Assembly (NCBI GenBank): GCA_000955785.1
Contig: JYOD01000037.1
Span: forward strand, 155,189-219,188
Reading direction: 5' to 3'
DNA: 64,000 nucleotides
Source of the DNA: Burkholderiaceae bacterium 16
GTDB taxonomy: Bacteria > Pseudomonadota > Gammaproteobacteria > Burkholderiales > Burkholderiaceae
Positions 16,087 to 27,246 of this stretch are shown piece by piece; the first letter of the stretch is position 1; every line of letters begins with the position of its first letter. A program made the position numbers and the translations under genes. Below the pieces are notes generated by a model that saw only the letters and a list, made by a program, of their open reading frames with translations, had not been told where the DNA came from and made no database searches.

Positions 16087-18186
16087 TTACTTGGCGCTCA
16101 CCGTGGCGAACGAGGTGCCGAACACCGTCATCGTCAGCAGTATCAACATGCCCAGGATCATGGCGAATGCGTAGTGATAAATGTAGCCGGATTGCAGGTA
16201 ACGGCTCACCGACGCGAACCACGCCACCACGCGAGCAGAGCCGTTGACCACCAGGCCGTCGATCAGCCCCTGGTCGCCGCCCTTCCACAGGCCGGTACCG
16301 AGCAGACGGGCACCACGGGCAAACACGGCCTCGTTGATCGCGTCCATGTAGTACTTGTTGTCGAGCAGCTTGTACAGGCCCGAGAAGCGTTGCTTGATGG
16401 CAGCGGGGATATCCGGGCGCTTCATGTAGAAGAACCAGGACAGCACCACGCCGGCAATCGCCAGCCACAGCACCGGCGTAGTCACCGAGTGCAGCGCCAT
16501 CTCCACCCAGCCGTGGAAGCCTTGGGCCAGCTCTTCCATGGCGTGGTGGTTCTCGCCGACGAAGATCACGTCCTTGAAGGCCACGCCGTGCTTGAAGAAG
16601 TCGCCGAACAGCAGCGGCTTGATCGTAAGGGCACCGATCACGACCGACGGAATCGCCAGCAGCACCAGGGGCAGCGTGACCACCCACGGCGACTCGTGCG
16701 GCTTCTCGCCCGGAGCCAGGCCGTGATGATGGTCGGCGGTGGCTTCCTCGTCATCATGATTGCCCGCGTGATGCGCGTGGTGCTCTTCCTTGCCGAAGCG
16801 CTCTTCCCCGTGGAACACCAGGAAGTACAGGCGGAAGGAATAGAACGCCGTGACGAACACGCTGGACAGCACCGCGAAGTAAGCGAAGCCCGAGCCGGCG
16901 ATATGCGATTCGGCCACCGCCTCGATAATCGAGTCCTTGGAGTAGAAGCCCGCGAAGAACGGCGTGCCGATCAGCGCCAGCGAACCCACCAGCGACGTGA
17001 TCCAGGTAATCGGCATGTACTTGCGCAGGCCGCCCATATTGCGGATGTCCTGATCATGGTGCAGCCCGATGATGACCGAGCCGGCCGCAAGGAACAGCAG
17101 TGCCTTGAAGAACGCGTGGGTCATCAGGTGGAACACGGCCACCGAGTAAGCCGAGGCGCCCAGCGCGACCGTCATGTAGCCCAGCTGCGACAGCGTGGAG
17201 TAAGCCACCACGCGCTTGATGTCGTTCTGGATCATGCCAAGGAAGCCCATGAACAGCGCGGTAATGGCGCCGATCACCAGCACGAAGGACAGCGCGGTAT
17301 CCGACAGCTCGAACAGCGGCGACATGCGCGCCACCATGAAGATGCCGGCCGTCACCATGGTGGCGGCGTGGATCAGCGCGGAGATCGGGGTCGGGCCTTC
17401 CATCGAGTCCGGCAGCCACACGTGCAGCGGGAACTGGGCCGACTTGCCCATGGCGCCGATGAACAGGCAGATGCAGGCAACCGTGATCATCATCCAGTCG
17501 GTGCCCGGGAAGATCACCGTGGCAAGCTGGTCGCGCGCGGCGAACACTTCCGTGTAGTTCATGCTGCCGCTGTAGGCCAGCAGCAGGCCGATGCCGAGGA
17601 TAAAGCCGAAGTCACCCACGCGGTTGACCAGGAACGCCTTGAGGTTGGCGAAAATGGCGGTCGGGCGGGTGTACCAGAAGCCGATCAGCAGGTACGACAC
17701 CAGGCCCACAGCTTCCCAGCCGAAGAACAGCTGCAGGAAGTTGTTGCTCATCACCAGCATCAGCATCGAGAAGGTGAACAGCGAGATGTAGGCGAAGAAG
17801 CGGTTGTAGCCGGGGTCATCGCTCATGTAGCCGACGGTGTAGATGTGCACCATCAGCGAGACGAAGCTCACCACCACCATCATCATCGCGGTCAGCGAGT
17901 CGACCAGGAAGCCCACTTCCATCTTGAGGCTGCCGATCGTCATCCACTCGTACACGGTGGCATTGAAGCTCGCGCCGTCAAGGACGTCCATCAGCACGAT
18001 GATCGACAGCAGGCAGGAGATCGCCACACCGAGGATCGTCACGGTGTGGGCCAGCGTGCGGCCGGCGCGCGTCTCCGAGGAGAACGTGCTGAAGAACTTG
18101 GTGCCGAACAGGCCGGCGATCGCTGCACCGGCGAGCGGTGCGAGCGGAATCGCCAGTAGCAGGTTGGGGTCGAGCGTGGTTGCCAT
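16087..18186 (-). CDS. nuoL: NADH-quinone oxidoreductase subunit L
   Basis: Distal antiporter-like subunit with the long lateral helix, 699 residues. Typical stretches are FFGWEAVGLVSYLLIGFWYTRP, HVWLPDSMEGPTPISALIHAATMVTAG and VAYSTLSQLGYMTVALG. Residues about 465-497 form a loop dense in His, Asp and Glu (HHAHHAGNHDDEEATADHHH), which looks metal-binding and is more charged than the rest. The start at 18186 is 59 bp after nuoK. Otherwise a normal family member. Confidence 0.97.
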   Translation of the reverse strand: MATTLDPNLLLAIPLAPLAGAAIAGLFGTKFFSTFSSETRAGRTLAHTVTILGVAISCLLSIIVLMDVLDGASFNATVYEWMTIGSLKMEVGFLVDSLTAMMMVVVSFVSLMVHIYTVGYMSDDPGYNRFFAYISLFTFSMLMLVMSNNFLQLFFGWEAVGLVSYLLIGFWYTRPTAIFANLKAFLVNRVGDFGFILGIGLLLAYSGSMNYTEVFAARDQLATVIFPGTDWMMITVACICLFIGAMGKSAQFPLHVWLPDSMEGPTPISALIHAATMVTAGIFMVARMSPLFELSDTALSFVLVIGAITALFMGFLGMIQNDIKRVVAYSTLSQLGYMTVALGASAYSVAVFHLMTHAFFKALLFLAAGSVIIGLHHDQDIRNMGGLRKYMPITWITSLVGSLALIGTPFFAGFYSKDSIIEAVAESHIAGSGFAYFAVLSSVFVTAFYSFRLYFLVFHGEERFGKEEHHAHHAGNHDDEEATADHHHGLAPGEKPHESPWVVTLPLVLLAIPSVVIGALTIKPLLFGDFFKHGVAFKDVIFVGENHHAMEELAQGFHGWVEMALHSVTTPVLWLAIAGVVLSWFFYMKRPDIPAAIKQRFSGLYKLLDNKYYMDAINEAVFARGARLLGTGLWKGGDQGLIDGLVVNGSARVVAWFASVSRYLQSGYIYHYAFAMILGMLILLTMTVFGTSFATVSAK

Positions 18187-18245
18187 AGGACGCTTAGTGG
18201 TGTGCGGTCGGAGAACGGTCTTGGTTCATAACGTAGAGACTCGGA

Positions 18246-18551
18246 TCAGCCCTTGAGGGTGTCCATGTCGTCCACGTTGATCGTGTCCAGGTTGCGGAAC
18301 AGCACGACCAGAATTGCAAGGCCGATTGCCGATTCGGCCGCAGCCACCGTGAGGATAAAGAAAACGAAAACCTGTCCTGCCAGGTCGCCCAGATAGTGCG
18401 AGAAGGCGACGAAGTTCATATTGACCGCAAGCAGCATCAGTTCGATCGCCATCAGCAGCACGATGACGTTCTTGCGGTTCAGGAAAATACCAACGATGCT
18501 GATGGCGAACAGGATCGCACCGAGCACGAGGAAATGGGCGAGAGAGAGCAC
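18246..18551 (-). CDS. nuoK: NADH-quinone oxidoreductase subunit K
   Basis: Three-helix membrane subunit, 101 residues, from a GTG start at 18551 ([20 protein letters not shown]). The frame stays open to an ATG at 18620, but that extension is basic, overlaps nuoJ and is not in the family. The conserved [16 protein letters not shown] carries the membrane Glu important for proton transfer. C-terminus ends DDMDTLKG. It lies 16 bp after nuoJ. Confidence 0.95.
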   Translation of the reverse strand: MLSLAHFLVLGAILFAISIVGIFLNRKNVIVLLMAIELMLLAVNMNFVAFSHYLGDLAGQVFVFFILTVAAAESAIGLAILVVLFRNLDTINVDDMDTLKG

Positions 18552-18567
18552 AGCGTTTCTCCGGGCT

Positions 18568-19218
18568 TTAGTTCTTGTTGGCGGCAGCCGCGGCATCCGG
18601 GCTGGCTTGGGTGCCGGCACGGGCTTCGCTGGGCATCGAGACCAGGCGCACGCGGTCCTGGCGGCGGGTACGCAGCTGCTCGCCCACGTCTTGCGACTTG
18701 TTGTCCTTGCGGCGGCGCAGCGTCAGCGCAACGGCGGCGATGATCGCCACCAGCAGGATGATGCCGGCCACTTCAAAGGCGTAGATGTAGTCGGTGTAGA
18801 TCAGCTTGCCGAGCTCAGCAGTGTTGGAGTAGTCCGGGCCGTGCACGACGTTGTTCAGCGGCGTGGTGGTGCCGATGAAGTTGCGCACCAGCACGGTGGC
18901 CATTTCGGCGATGATCAGCGCGCCAACCACCGAAGCCATCGGCACATAGGTCCAGAAGTCCCGTCGCAGGTGCTCGATATCGATATCGATCATCATCACC
19001 ACGAACAGGAACAGCACCATCACGGCGCCCACGTACACCAGCACCAGCAGGATGGCGAGGAATTCGGCCTTCAACAGCATCCAGATCGCGGCTGCCGTAA
19101 AAAACGACAGCACGAGGAACAGTGCGGAATGCACTGGGTTCTTCGCGGTGATGACTTTCAGTGCGGAGAGCACCAGCACCAGCGCAAAGACATAGAAGAT
19201 GGTGGTCGTGAGTTCCAT
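18568..19218 (-). CDS. nuoJ: NADH-quinone oxidoreductase subunit J
   Basis: Membrane subunit of 216 residues with five hydrophobic helices. Start ATG at 19218 ([20 protein letters not shown]). The pi-bulge helix region reads [28 protein letters not shown]. The C-terminal tail is cytoplasmic and Ala-rich. An in-frame ATG at 19308 was rejected because the extra residues are polar and not part of the family. A 144-bp gap separates it from nuoI, without an obvious terminator. Confidence 0.95.
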   Translation of the reverse strand: MELTTTIFYVFALVLVLSALKVITAKNPVHSALFLVLSFFTAAAIWMLLKAEFLAILLVLVYVGAVMVLFLFVVMMIDIDIEHLRRDFWTYVPMASVVGALIIAEMATVLVRNFIGTTTPLNNVVHGPDYSNTAELGKLIYTDYIYAFEVAGIILLVAIIAAVALTLRRRKDNKSQDVGEQLRTRRQDRVRLVSMPSEARAGTQASPDAAAAANKN

Positions 19219-19362
19219 GGTCCTCGTCGAGCCTTCCGGCACAAGCCACCCCTGGTGGCCTGCCCTTGCGGCATCCTTTTCGTTGGCCCCACACGGGGCC
19301 CGATTCACTATTCGTCGGCAGCGTCCGCCAGAATCGGCGGCCGCGCCCTGTATCGCGCCGTA

Positions 19363-19854
19363 TTAACGGTACTTGGCGTCCGCGGCCTTCGCTGCGGCAA
19401 TCTGCGGCTCGTAGCGGTCACCCACGGCCAGCAGCATGTCCTTGGTGAAGTACAGGTCGCCGCGTTTCTCGCCGTGGTATTCGAGGATATGCGTCTCGAC
19501 GATGGCGTCGACCGGGCAGGCTTCCTCGCAGAAACCGCAGAAAATGCACTTGGTCAGGTCGATGTCATAGCGCGTGGTGCGGCGGGTGCCGTCGACGCGT
19601 GCATCGGACTCGATGGTGATGGCCAGTGCCGGGCAAACCGCTTCGCACAGCTTGCAGGCGATGCAGCGCTCTTCGCCGTTCGGGTAGCGGCGCAGCGCGT
19701 GCAGGCCCCGGAAACGCGGCGACATCGGCGTCTTCTCTTCGGGGAACTGGACTGTGATCTTGCGCGCGAAGAGATAGCGCCCGGTCAGGGCCATGCCCTT
19801 GAAGAGTTCCTTCAGGAGCAGGCTGTTGAAGAAGTCCTTGATGGCGAGCAGCAT
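19363..19854 (-). CDS. nuoI: NADH-quinone oxidoreductase subunit I
   Basis: TYKY-type 8Fe ferredoxin subunit, 163 residues. It carries two 4Fe-4S motifs, [16 protein letters not shown] and [16 protein letters not shown], corresponding to clusters N6a and N6b that pass electrons toward NuoB. The N-terminal amphipathic part ([20 protein letters not shown]) contacts the membrane arm. It lies 65 bp downstream of nuoH. Confidence 0.97.
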   Translation of the reverse strand: MLLAIKDFFNSLLLKELFKGMALTGRYLFARKITVQFPEEKTPMSPRFRGLHALRRYPNGEERCIACKLCEAVCPALAITIESDARVDGTRRTTRYDIDLTKCIFCGFCEEACPVDAIVETHILEYHGEKRGDLYFTKDMLLAVGDRYEPQIAAAKAADAKYR

Positions 19855-19919
19855 GACGATTGCTTCCTAATGATTCCACGGGGCGCCGCCAAATGCGGCT
19901 GCGCCCCTGCTTTGGCCGT

Positions 19920-20984
19920 TCAATGCCAGATATTCCAGGGCGACCGGATCCAGATCGCCACGATGACCAGCCAGCCCACCGTCAGCGGGATGAAGATCTT
20001 CCAGCCCAGGCGCATGATCTGGTCATAGCGGTAGCGCGGGAACGAAGCGCGGATCCAGATAAACACCGACAGCAGCAAAAATACCTTGATCAGCAGCCAG
20101 AAGAAGCCCGGCACCGCGTTCGTGATGAAGCTCTCGAACGGGGGTGCCCAGCCGCCCAGGAACATCAGCGCGGTCATCGTGGAGATGACGATCATGTTGA
20201 TGTACTCGGCCAGGAAGAACAGCGCGAAGCCCATGCCCGAGTATTCAATCATGTGGCCGGCCACGATTTCCGACTCGCCTTCCACCACGTCGAACGGGTG
20301 GCGGTTGGTTTCGGCCACGCCGGAGATGAAGTAGACGCCGAACATGGGCAGCAGCGGCAGCCAGTTCCACGACAGTACGTTGATCCCCATGTTGGCGAAG
20401 TAGCCGGTGTTCTGCGAGTTGACGATGGCCGACAGGTTCAGGCTGCCCGAAACCATCAGCACCGTCACCAGGGCAAAGCCCATGGCGATTTCATACGACA
20501 CCATCTGCGCCGCGGCGCGCATGGCGCCGATGAAGGCGTACTTGGAGTTGGAGGCCCAGCCTGCCAGGATCACGCCGTACACGCCAACCGAGCTGATCGC
20601 CATCACATACAGCAGGCCGGCGTTGACGTTGGCCATCACCACCTCGGCCTGGAACGGAATCACCGCCCAGATCGCCACGGCGGGCATCAGCACCATCAGC
20701 GGGGCAACCAGGTACATGCCCCGGCTGACCTGCGTGGGCATCATCACTTCCTTGAGCAGCAGCTTGAGCACGTCGGCGATCGGCTGCAGCAGGCCCAGCG
20801 GGCCGACCCGGTTCGGGCCGATACGCACGTGCATCCAGCCGATCAGCTTGCGCTCCCAGAGGATCAGGTAGGCCACGCACAACAGCAGCGGCACCACAAT
20901 GACCACGGCGCGAATCAGGATCCACAGCGGCGTCCAGGCGCCGCCGAAGAGATTCTGTCCTTGCGAGGTAATCCAGTCGATCAT
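19920..20984 (-). CDS. nuoH: NADH-quinone oxidoreductase subunit H
   Basis: Membrane subunit at the quinone-binding junction, 354 residues, eight or nine helices. Recognisable segments are [19 protein letters not shown] near residues 48-66 and [30 protein letters not shown]. The acidic loop [24 protein letters not shown] lines the E-channel. Start at 20984, 18 bp after nuoG. Confidence 0.97.
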   Translation of the reverse strand: MIDWITSQGQNLFGGAWTPLWILIRAVVIVVPLLLCVAYLILWERKLIGWMHVRIGPNRVGPLGLLQPIADVLKLLLKEVMMPTQVSRGMYLVAPLMVLMPAVAIWAVIPFQAEVVMANVNAGLLYVMAISSVGVYGVILAGWASNSKYAFIGAMRAAAQMVSYEIAMGFALVTVLMVSGSLNLSAIVNSQNTGYFANMGINVLSWNWLPLLPMFGVYFISGVAETNRHPFDVVEGESEIVAGHMIEYSGMGFALFFLAEYINMIVISTMTALMFLGGWAPPFESFITNAVPGFFWLLIKVFLLLSVFIWIRASFPRYRYDQIMRLGWKIFIPLTVGWLVIVAIWIRSPWNIWH

Positions 20985-21002
20985 GTTTCTTTCTCGCTCT
21001 TC

Positions 21003-23378
21003 TTATGCCGTGGCCGCCGGCTCGGCCGCGCCCTTCGCGGCGGCGGCCAGGTCGATGGCTTTCTCTACGGTGACGGAACCGAACATGGCGCCCAGGCTGG
21101 CCGCGGCAACCGTGCCTGCGGACACGCGCACGGTGCCGGCAGGCAACGCGGCTTCCAGGGCGGCCGGCAGCACCACGCTGCCCTGCCCTTGCGTCACGCG
21201 CACCGGGTCGCCCGCCTGCACGCCCAGCGAGGCGAACAGGTCGGCCGACAGGCCGGCTTGCATGGCGCGGCGCGCGGCTGCGGTCAGTTGCAGCGAATCG
21301 GCACGGCGCACGATCGGGTCTGCGTGGTAGATCGGCACATCGGCGATGCGCTCGATGCCGCCCGCAGCGGCGCTCACGCGGATGGCCGCGTCGGTGCCGT
21401 TGTTCAGTTGCGGAGCGACCGGCTTGGCCAGCACTTCGTCACGCACGCTTTCGGCGGTCTCGTAGTCGAAACCAGGCATGTCGAGCAGGTTGCCGAGCAC
21501 GCGCAGCACCTTCCAGGCCGGACGCGAATCGCCCAGCGCACGGACGACGCCGTTGAAACTTTGCGGCAGGCCTTCGCAGTTCACGAACGTACCTGCGGTC
21601 TCGGTGAACGGGGACACCGGCAGGATCACGTCAGCGTATTGCAGCGCGGCTTCCGAGCGGAACGGCGACAGCACCACCACAGTACCGGCCTGGGCCAGCG
21701 CGGCCAGGGCCTGACGCGGGTTGGCAGCGTCGAACTCGGGTTCCGTGTTCAGCAGCACGTAGGCGCGGCGCGGCGTGTCGAACATGGCCTGCGCGTTGGC
21801 GCCGCCCTTCTGCGGCAGCGCAGCTGCGATATGGCCGCCGACCGTGTTCGCGGCTTCGGTCAGGAAGCCCAGCGTGGCGCCGGTTTCGGTGGCGATCCAC
21901 TGTGCCAGCGCGTGCAGCGCGGCGAATTGCGGGTGACGCACGGCCTCGTTGCCGAGGAACACGGCGCGGCGCTCGCCGGACAACAGCGCATCGGCTACCA
22001 GCCTGGACTTGTCGTCGCCATCGAAACCATCGGTGCCCGCCGGAGCGGCCACGCCCTTGGCGGCGGCGACGGCACGGGCCACGCCGGCCAGGGCTGCGGT
22101 CCAGCCGGACGGTGCAGCGTCGATGCGTGCGGCCAGCGGCATCAGCAGGTCATCGGCGCTGGCGCCGAGCACTGCCACGCGGGCGCCCTTCTTGCCGGCC
22201 TGGCGCAGACGCGCGGCCAGCAGCGGGTGATCCTTGCGCAGAGATGAACCGATCACCAGTACGCGTTGCAGCGCGGAGACGTCGGCAATCGGCAGGCCCA
22301 GCCACGGCGCGCCCTTGATGGCGGCCGAGAAGTCGGTCTGGCGCTGGCGGAAGTCAACGTTGTCGCTGCCCAGTCCACGCACCAGTTTACCCAGCAGGTG
22401 GAGTTCTTCCAGCGTGCTGTGCGGGCTGGCCAGCGCGGCGATCTGGTCGGCGCCATGGTCGCGCTTGATGCTGGCGAGGCCATTGGCCACGTATTCCAGC
22501 GCGGTCTGCCAGTCCGTTTCCATCCACTCGCCACCTTGCTTGAGCAGGGGCTTGGTGAGACGGTCGGCGCTGTTCAGGCCTTCGTATGAGAAGCGGTCCT
22601 TGTCGGACAGCCAGCATTCGTTGACGGCTTCGTTGTCCAGCGGCAGCACGCGCATTACCCGCTGGTTCTTGGTCTGTACCACCAGGTTCGCGCCCAGGCC
22701 ATCGTGCGGCGACACCGACTTGCGGCGAGCCAGTTCCCAGGTACGGGCCGAGTAGCGGAACGGCTTGCTGGTCAGCGCGCCGACCGGGCACAGGTCGATC
22801 ATGTTGCCGGACAGTTCCGAATCCACGGTCTGGCCGACGAAGGTCGTGATCTCGGAGTGCTCGCCGCGGCCCAGCATGCCCAGCTCCATCACGCCGGCCA
22901 CTTCCTGGCCAAAGCGCACACAGCGGGTGCAGTGGATGCAGCGGCTCATCTCTTCCATGGAGATCAGCGGGCCAACGTTTTTGTGGAAGACGACGCGCTT
23001 TTCTTCCTTGTAGCGCGATTCCGATGCGCCGTAGCCCACGGCCAGATCCTGCAGCTGGCACTCGCCGCCCTGATCGCAGATCGGGCAATCCAGCGGGTGG
23101 TTGATCAGCAGGAATTCCATCACCGACTTCTGCGCCTTGACCGCCTTCTCCGAATTGGTGAAGACCTTCATGCCAGGGGTAACGGGCGTGGCGCAGGCCG
23201 GCAGCGCCTTGGGCGCCTTCTCAACCTCAACCAGGCACATGCGGCAGTTAGCCGCGATGGACAATTTACGGTGGTAGCAGAAGTGCGGGATGTAGGTGCC
23301 CAGCTGGCGGGCGGCTTCCATCACCAGGCTGCCTTCAGCAACCTCAACCTTCTTGCCGTCGATCTCGAGTTCAACCAT
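21003..23378 (-). CDS. nuoG: NADH-quinone oxidoreductase subunit G
   Basis: Large peripheral-arm subunit, 791 residues. The N-terminal 2Fe-2S domain has ligands at Cys34, Cys45, Cys48 and Cys62. It is followed by a His/Cys motif in CPICDQGGECQLQDLA and a further Fe-S motif CIHCTRCVRFGQEV. The C-terminal two thirds is a molybdopterin-oxidoreductase-like domain that in complex I has no cofactor. It carries electrons from NuoF toward NuoI. Start at 23378 is 12 bp after nuoF. Confidence 0.96.
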   Translation of the reverse strand: MVELEIDGKKVEVAEGSLVMEAARQLGTYIPHFCYHRKLSIAANCRMCLVEVEKAPKALPACATPVTPGMKVFTNSEKAVKAQKSVMEFLLINHPLDCPICDQGGECQLQDLAVGYGASESRYKEEKRVVFHKNVGPLISMEEMSRCIHCTRCVRFGQEVAGVMELGMLGRGEHSEITTFVGQTVDSELSGNMIDLCPVGALTSKPFRYSARTWELARRKSVSPHDGLGANLVVQTKNQRVMRVLPLDNEAVNECWLSDKDRFSYEGLNSADRLTKPLLKQGGEWMETDWQTALEYVANGLASIKRDHGADQIAALASPHSTLEELHLLGKLVRGLGSDNVDFRQRQTDFSAAIKGAPWLGLPIADVSALQRVLVIGSSLRKDHPLLAARLRQAGKKGARVAVLGASADDLLMPLAARIDAAPSGWTAALAGVARAVAAAKGVAAPAGTDGFDGDDKSRLVADALLSGERRAVFLGNEAVRHPQFAALHALAQWIATETGATLGFLTEAANTVGGHIAAALPQKGGANAQAMFDTPRRAYVLLNTEPEFDAANPRQALAALAQAGTVVVLSPFRSEAALQYADVILPVSPFTETAGTFVNCEGLPQSFNGVVRALGDSRPAWKVLRVLGNLLDMPGFDYETAESVRDEVLAKPVAPQLNNGTDAAIRVSAAAGGIERIADVPIYHADPIVRRADSLQLTAAARRAMQAGLSADLFASLGVQAGDPVRVTQGQGSVVLPAALEAALPAGTVRVSAGTVAAASLGAMFGSVTVEKAIDLAAAAKGAAEPAATA

Positions 23379-23390
23379 GTTCTGCCACGC

Positions 23391-24686
23391 TTAAGAGTAG
23401 GCCGGAACCATGCACTGCTTGTGTTCGACGTGATATTCGAACTCTTTCCAGTAGTGCTTGAGCATGCCGCGGACCGGCATCGCTGCCGCATCACCGAGCG
23501 CGCAGATGGTGCGGCCCATGATGTTTTCAGCGACGTTATTGAGCAGGTCCAGGTCTTCCTGGCGCCCTTCTCCGTGTTCGATACGATTCACCATGCGGTA
23601 GAGCCAGCCGGTGCCTTCACGGCACGGCGTGCACTGGCCGCACGATTCTTCAAAGTAGAAATACGACAGACGCAGCAGCGAGCGAACCATGCAGCGCGTC
23701 TCGTCCATCACGATCACCGCGCCCGAGCCCAGCATCGAGCCGGCCTTGGCGATCGAGTCGTAATCCATGTCGGACGCCATCATCATGTCGCCCGGCACCA
23801 CCGGGGCGGACGAGCCACCCGGGATCACTGCCTTGATGCGCTTGCCGCCGCGCATGCCGCCGGCGAGTTCCAGCAGGGTCGCGAACGGCGTGCCCAGCGG
23901 GATCTCGTAGTTGCCGGGACGCTCAATGTCGCCGGAAATCGAGAAGATCTTGGAGCCGCCGTTGTTCGGCTTGCCCATCTTCAGGTAGTTTTCCGGCCCG
24001 ATCGACAGCAGGAACGGCACCGCGGCGAACGTCTCGGTGTTGTTGATGGTGGTCGGCTTGCCGTACAGGCCAAAGCTGGCCGGGAAAGGCGGCTTGAAGC
24101 GCGGCTGGCCTTTCTTGCCTTCCAGCGATTCGAGCAGCGCGGTTTCCTCGCCACAGATGTAGGCGCCGTAGCCGTGGTGGGCGTGCAACTGGAAGTTGAA
24201 GCCCGAATCCAGGATGTTGTCACCCAGGAAGCCAGCCGCGCGCGCCTCTTCGAGCGCCTGCTCGAAGATCTTGTATTCGTTCCAGATCTCGCCGTGGATG
24301 TAGTTATAGCCCACGGTGATGCCCATCGCGTACGCACCGATGGCCATGCCTTCGATCAGCGCATGCGGGTTGTAGCGGATGATGTCGCGGTCCTTGAAGG
24401 TACCGGGCTCGCCCTCGTCGGTGTTGCAGACCAGGTATTTCTGGCCGGGGAACTGACGCGGCATGAAGCTCCACTTCAGGCCGGTGGGGAAGCCTGCGCC
24501 GCCACGGCCGCGCAGGCCCGAGGCCTTGACGTCCGCGATCACCTGCTCGGGCGTGATTTTCTCGGTCAGGATGCGCCTGAGCTGCTGATAGCCGCCGCGC
24601 TTGACGTAGTCTTCGAGGTGCCAGTTGCTGCCATCGAGGCCGGCCAGGATCAGCGGCTTGATGTGGCGGTCGTGCAGAGAGGTCAT
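23391..24686 (-). CDS. nuoF: NADH-quinone oxidoreductase subunit F
   Basis: NADH- and FMN-binding subunit, 431 residues. Motifs: [19 protein letters not shown] near residues 58-76 (FMN/NADH site), [17 protein letters not shown] near residue 174 and the 4Fe-4S N3 motif [12 protein letters not shown] near residue 350. It accepts hydride from NADH in the cytoplasmic arm. It begins 1 bp after the nuoE stop, so translation is probably coupled. Confidence 0.97.
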   Translation of the reverse strand: MTSLHDRHIKPLILAGLDGSNWHLEDYVKRGGYQQLRRILTEKITPEQVIADVKASGLRGRGGAGFPTGLKWSFMPRQFPGQKYLVCNTDEGEPGTFKDRDIIRYNPHALIEGMAIGAYAMGITVGYNYIHGEIWNEYKIFEQALEEARAAGFLGDNILDSGFNFQLHAHHGYGAYICGEETALLESLEGKKGQPRFKPPFPASFGLYGKPTTINNTETFAAVPFLLSIGPENYLKMGKPNNGGSKIFSISGDIERPGNYEIPLGTPFATLLELAGGMRGGKRIKAVIPGGSSAPVVPGDMMMASDMDYDSIAKAGSMLGSGAVIVMDETRCMVRSLLRLSYFYFEESCGQCTPCREGTGWLYRMVNRIEHGEGRQEDLDLLNNVAENIMGRTICALGDAAAMPVRGMLKHYWKEFEYHVEHKQCMVPAYS

Positions 24687-24687
24687 G

Positions 24688-25182
24688 TTACTTGTCCCCC
24701 TTGGCGGTGCCCTTGAGCTCGTCCACCAGCGCGTCCAGCTTGGCGTCGCTCATGTGGCTGCACATGCGGGTATTGTTGACGATCATCACCGGTGCGTCGC
24801 CGCAGGCGCCCATGCACTCGCCTTCCTTGAGGGTGAAGGTGCCGCACGGGGTGGTTTCGTTATAGCCGATACCCAGCTTTTGCTTGAGGTAGTCGCCGGC
24901 CCGTTCGCCGCCGGAGAGTGCGCACGGCAGGTTGGTGCAGACGGTCAGCTTGTACTTGCCGACCGGCTTGGTGTCGTACATGTTGTAGAAGGTTGCGACC
25001 TCCTCGACCCATACCGGCGGCATGTCGAGGTAGCTGGCAACGAACTGCATGACTTCCGGGGAGACCCAGCCCACTTCGCCCTGCGCCACGGCCAACGCCG
25101 CCATCACGGCCGACTGCTTCTGGTCAGCCGGATACTTGGCGATCGCGCGATCGATTTCCTTGAGAGCTTCTGCTGATAGCAT
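24688..25182 (-). CDS. nuoE: NADH-quinone oxidoreductase subunit E
   Basis: Thioredoxin-like 2Fe-2S subunit, 164 residues from the ATG at 25182 ([20 protein letters not shown]). An upstream ATG at 25209 would add nine residues not typical of the family. Ligands of cluster N1a are Cys82, Cys87, Cys123 and Cys127. A 200-bp gap separates it from nuoD, the widest in the operon, with no convincing gene. Confidence 0.95.
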   Translation of the reverse strand: MLSAEALKEIDRAIAKYPADQKQSAVMAALAVAQGEVGWVSPEVMQFVASYLDMPPVWVEEVATFYNMYDTKPVGKYKLTVCTNLPCALSGGERAGDYLKQKLGIGYNETTPCGTFTLKEGECMGACGDAPVMIVNNTRMCSHMSDAKLDALVDELKGTAKGDK

Positions 25183-25382
25183 GGTCGTTGCTGTAATACG
25201 CCGAGTCATTTGCGGAACTGCGCCGCCACATGGCGCGCATCCGCAGGTTTGCAGCCGTCGCTGCCGTTGCGGCCCGCATGTCGCAGCATGCTGGGCCCAC
25301 CGCGGGTTTCCCGTGGCCGGACACCGTGATTCGGGTCCTTGCCAGGGGCGCCCGGATCGTCGTCCGGGGCCGGCGGTACCAA

Positions 25383-26636
25383 TTAGCGGTCGATCTCGCC
25401 GAAGACGATGTCCTGGGTACCGATGATCGTTACCGCGTCCGCAATCATGTGGCCCTTGGCCATTTCATCCAGGGCGGCAAGATGGGCAAAGCCCGGTGCC
25501 CTGATCTTCAGGCGGTACGGCTTGTTCGCGCCGTCGGAGATCGCATAGATGCCGAACTCGCCCTTGGGATGCTCCACCGCCGCGTAGGTCTCGCCTTCCG
25601 GCACGTGAATGCCTTCGGTAAAGAGCTTGAAGTGGTGGATCAGCTCTTCCATGTTGGACTTCATGTCCACGCGCGAAGGCGGCGCCACCTTGTGGTTGTC
25701 GGTCATCACCGGGCCGGGGTTGCGGCGCAGCCAGTCGATGCACTGCTTGATGATGCCGTTGGACTGCCGCATCTCTTCGATACGCACCAGGTAGCGCGAG
25801 TAGCAATCGCCGCCCACGCCCACCGGGACCTGGAAGTCCATGCGGTCATACACTTCGTAGGGCTGCTTCTTGCGCAGGTCCCACTCGATGCCGGAGCCGC
25901 GCAGCATCGGGCCGGTAAAGCCCATTTGCAGCGCGCGTTCCGGGCTCACCACGCCGATGCCGACCAGGCGCTGTTTCCAGATCCGGTTGTCCGTCAGCAG
26001 CGTCTCGTATTCGTCGACGTACTTCGGGAAACGGTTGGTGAAGTCCTCGATGAAGTCCAGCAGCGAACCCGAACGCGCCTCGTTCATGGCCTTGATGGCG
26101 CGCTCGTTGTGGATCTTCGATGCCTTGTATTGCGGCATTGTGTCCGGCAGGTCGCGGTACACGCCGCCCGGACGGTAGTAGGCCGCGTGCATGCGCGCGC
26201 CCGATACCGCCTCATACATGTCGAACATGTCCTCGCGTTCGCGGAAGGCGTACAGGAACACCGCCATCGCGCCTACGTCGAGCGCGTGCGAGCCGATCCA
26301 CATCAGGTGGTTCAGCAGGCGCGTGATTTCGTCGAACATCACGCGGATGTATTGCGCACGAATCGGCACCTCGAGACCCAGCATCTTCTCGATGGCCATC
26401 ACGTAGGCATGCTCGTTGACCATCATCGACACATAGTCGAGGCGGTCCATGTACGGCACGCTCTGGATCCAGGTCTTCTGCTCGGCCAGCTTTTCGGTGG
26501 CACGGTGCAGCAGGCCGATATGGGGGTCGGCGCGCTGGATCACTTCGCCGTCAAGCTCCAGCACAAGGCGCAGCACGCCGTGTGCCGCAGGATGCTGCGG
26601 GCCGAAGTTCAGGGTGTAGTTCTTGATATCTGCCAT
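25383..26636 (-). CDS. nuoD: NADH-quinone oxidoreductase subunit D
   Basis: 49-kDa-type subunit, 417 residues, related to NiFe-hydrogenase large subunits and forming the quinone site with NuoB. The N-terminal [23 protein letters not shown] holds the conserved His residues of the quinone pocket. [27 protein letters not shown] follows. C-terminus ends DIVFGEIDR as usual. It starts 9 bp after nuoC. Confidence 0.97.
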   Translation of the reverse strand: MADIKNYTLNFGPQHPAAHGVLRLVLELDGEVIQRADPHIGLLHRATEKLAEQKTWIQSVPYMDRLDYVSMMVNEHAYVMAIEKMLGLEVPIRAQYIRVMFDEITRLLNHLMWIGSHALDVGAMAVFLYAFREREDMFDMYEAVSGARMHAAYYRPGGVYRDLPDTMPQYKASKIHNERAIKAMNEARSGSLLDFIEDFTNRFPKYVDEYETLLTDNRIWKQRLVGIGVVSPERALQMGFTGPMLRGSGIEWDLRKKQPYEVYDRMDFQVPVGVGGDCYSRYLVRIEEMRQSNGIIKQCIDWLRRNPGPVMTDNHKVAPPSRVDMKSNMEELIHHFKLFTEGIHVPEGETYAAVEHPKGEFGIYAISDGANKPYRLKIRAPGFAHLAALDEMAKGHMIADAVTIIGTQDIVFGEIDR

Positions 26637-26645
26637 TGCGCGTTC

Positions 26646-27245
26646 TCAGTGCTGCAAGCCGCCGTAATTCTCTTCGCGGATGACGCGCGGCGTTACCTCG
26701 CGCGGCTCGATCGTGACGGGCTGGTAGATCACCCGCTTCTGTTCGGGGTCGTAGCGCATCTCGACATAGCCCGATACCGGGAAGTCCTTGCGGAACGGAT
26801 GGCCGACGAAACCGTAGTCGGTCAACAGGCGGCGCAGGTCGTTATGGCCTTCGAACACGATGCCATAGAAGTCGAACGCTTCGCGCTCGAACCAGTTGGC
26901 CGAGTTCCAGACGTCGTTCAGCGACGGCACCACGGGCACGTCGTCATCCGGCGCGAACACACGTACGCGCAGACGCCAGTTGTGCGTCACCGACAGCAGG
27001 TGCGTCACGGCGGCGAAACGGGGACCATCCCAGGCACCGTCGCCATAGGAGGAATAGTCGACGCCGCAAACGTCGATCAGCTGCTCGAAGCGCAGCGACG
27101 GATCGTCGCGCAGCATCAGCGCGGTTTCGACGGAGTCTTCGGCCTTGACGATAAGGGTAATCTCGCCTACCGCCTCCACCAGTTTCTGGATACGCTTGCC
27201 CAGTACCTTTTCGAGCGCTGCCTTCAGAGTATCGAGGTTCGACAT
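26646..27245 (-). CDS. nuoC: NADH-quinone oxidoreductase subunit C
   Basis: 30-kDa-type peripheral subunit, 199 residues. Signature: [43 protein letters not shown], split here as NuoC family block (about residues 118-160). It stabilises the NuoB/NuoD module. Only 1 bp separates it from the nuoB stop, suggesting coupling. It is a separate gene, not fused to nuoD as in enterobacteria. Confidence 0.96.
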   Translation of the reverse strand: MSNLDTLKAALEKVLGKRIQKLVEAVGEITLIVKAEDSVETALMLRDDPSLRFEQLIDVCGVDYSSYGDGAWDGPRFAAVTHLLSVTHNWRLRVRVFAPDDDVPVVPSLNDVWNSANWFEREAFDFYGIVFEGHNDLRRLLTDYGFVGHPFRKDFPVSGYVEMRYDPEQKRVIYQPVTIEPREVTPRVIREENYGGLQH

Positions 27246-27246
27246 G

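Noticed and set aside
16078..18159. Long plus-strand frame (about 690 codons) antisense to nuoL, and similar frames opposite urtB, nuoM, nuoG, nuoF, nuoD and pnp
   Set aside because: High third-position GC keeps the opposite strand free of stops. The translations are His/Arg/Gln-rich with no domain, and the sense strand carries textbook complex I or other genes.
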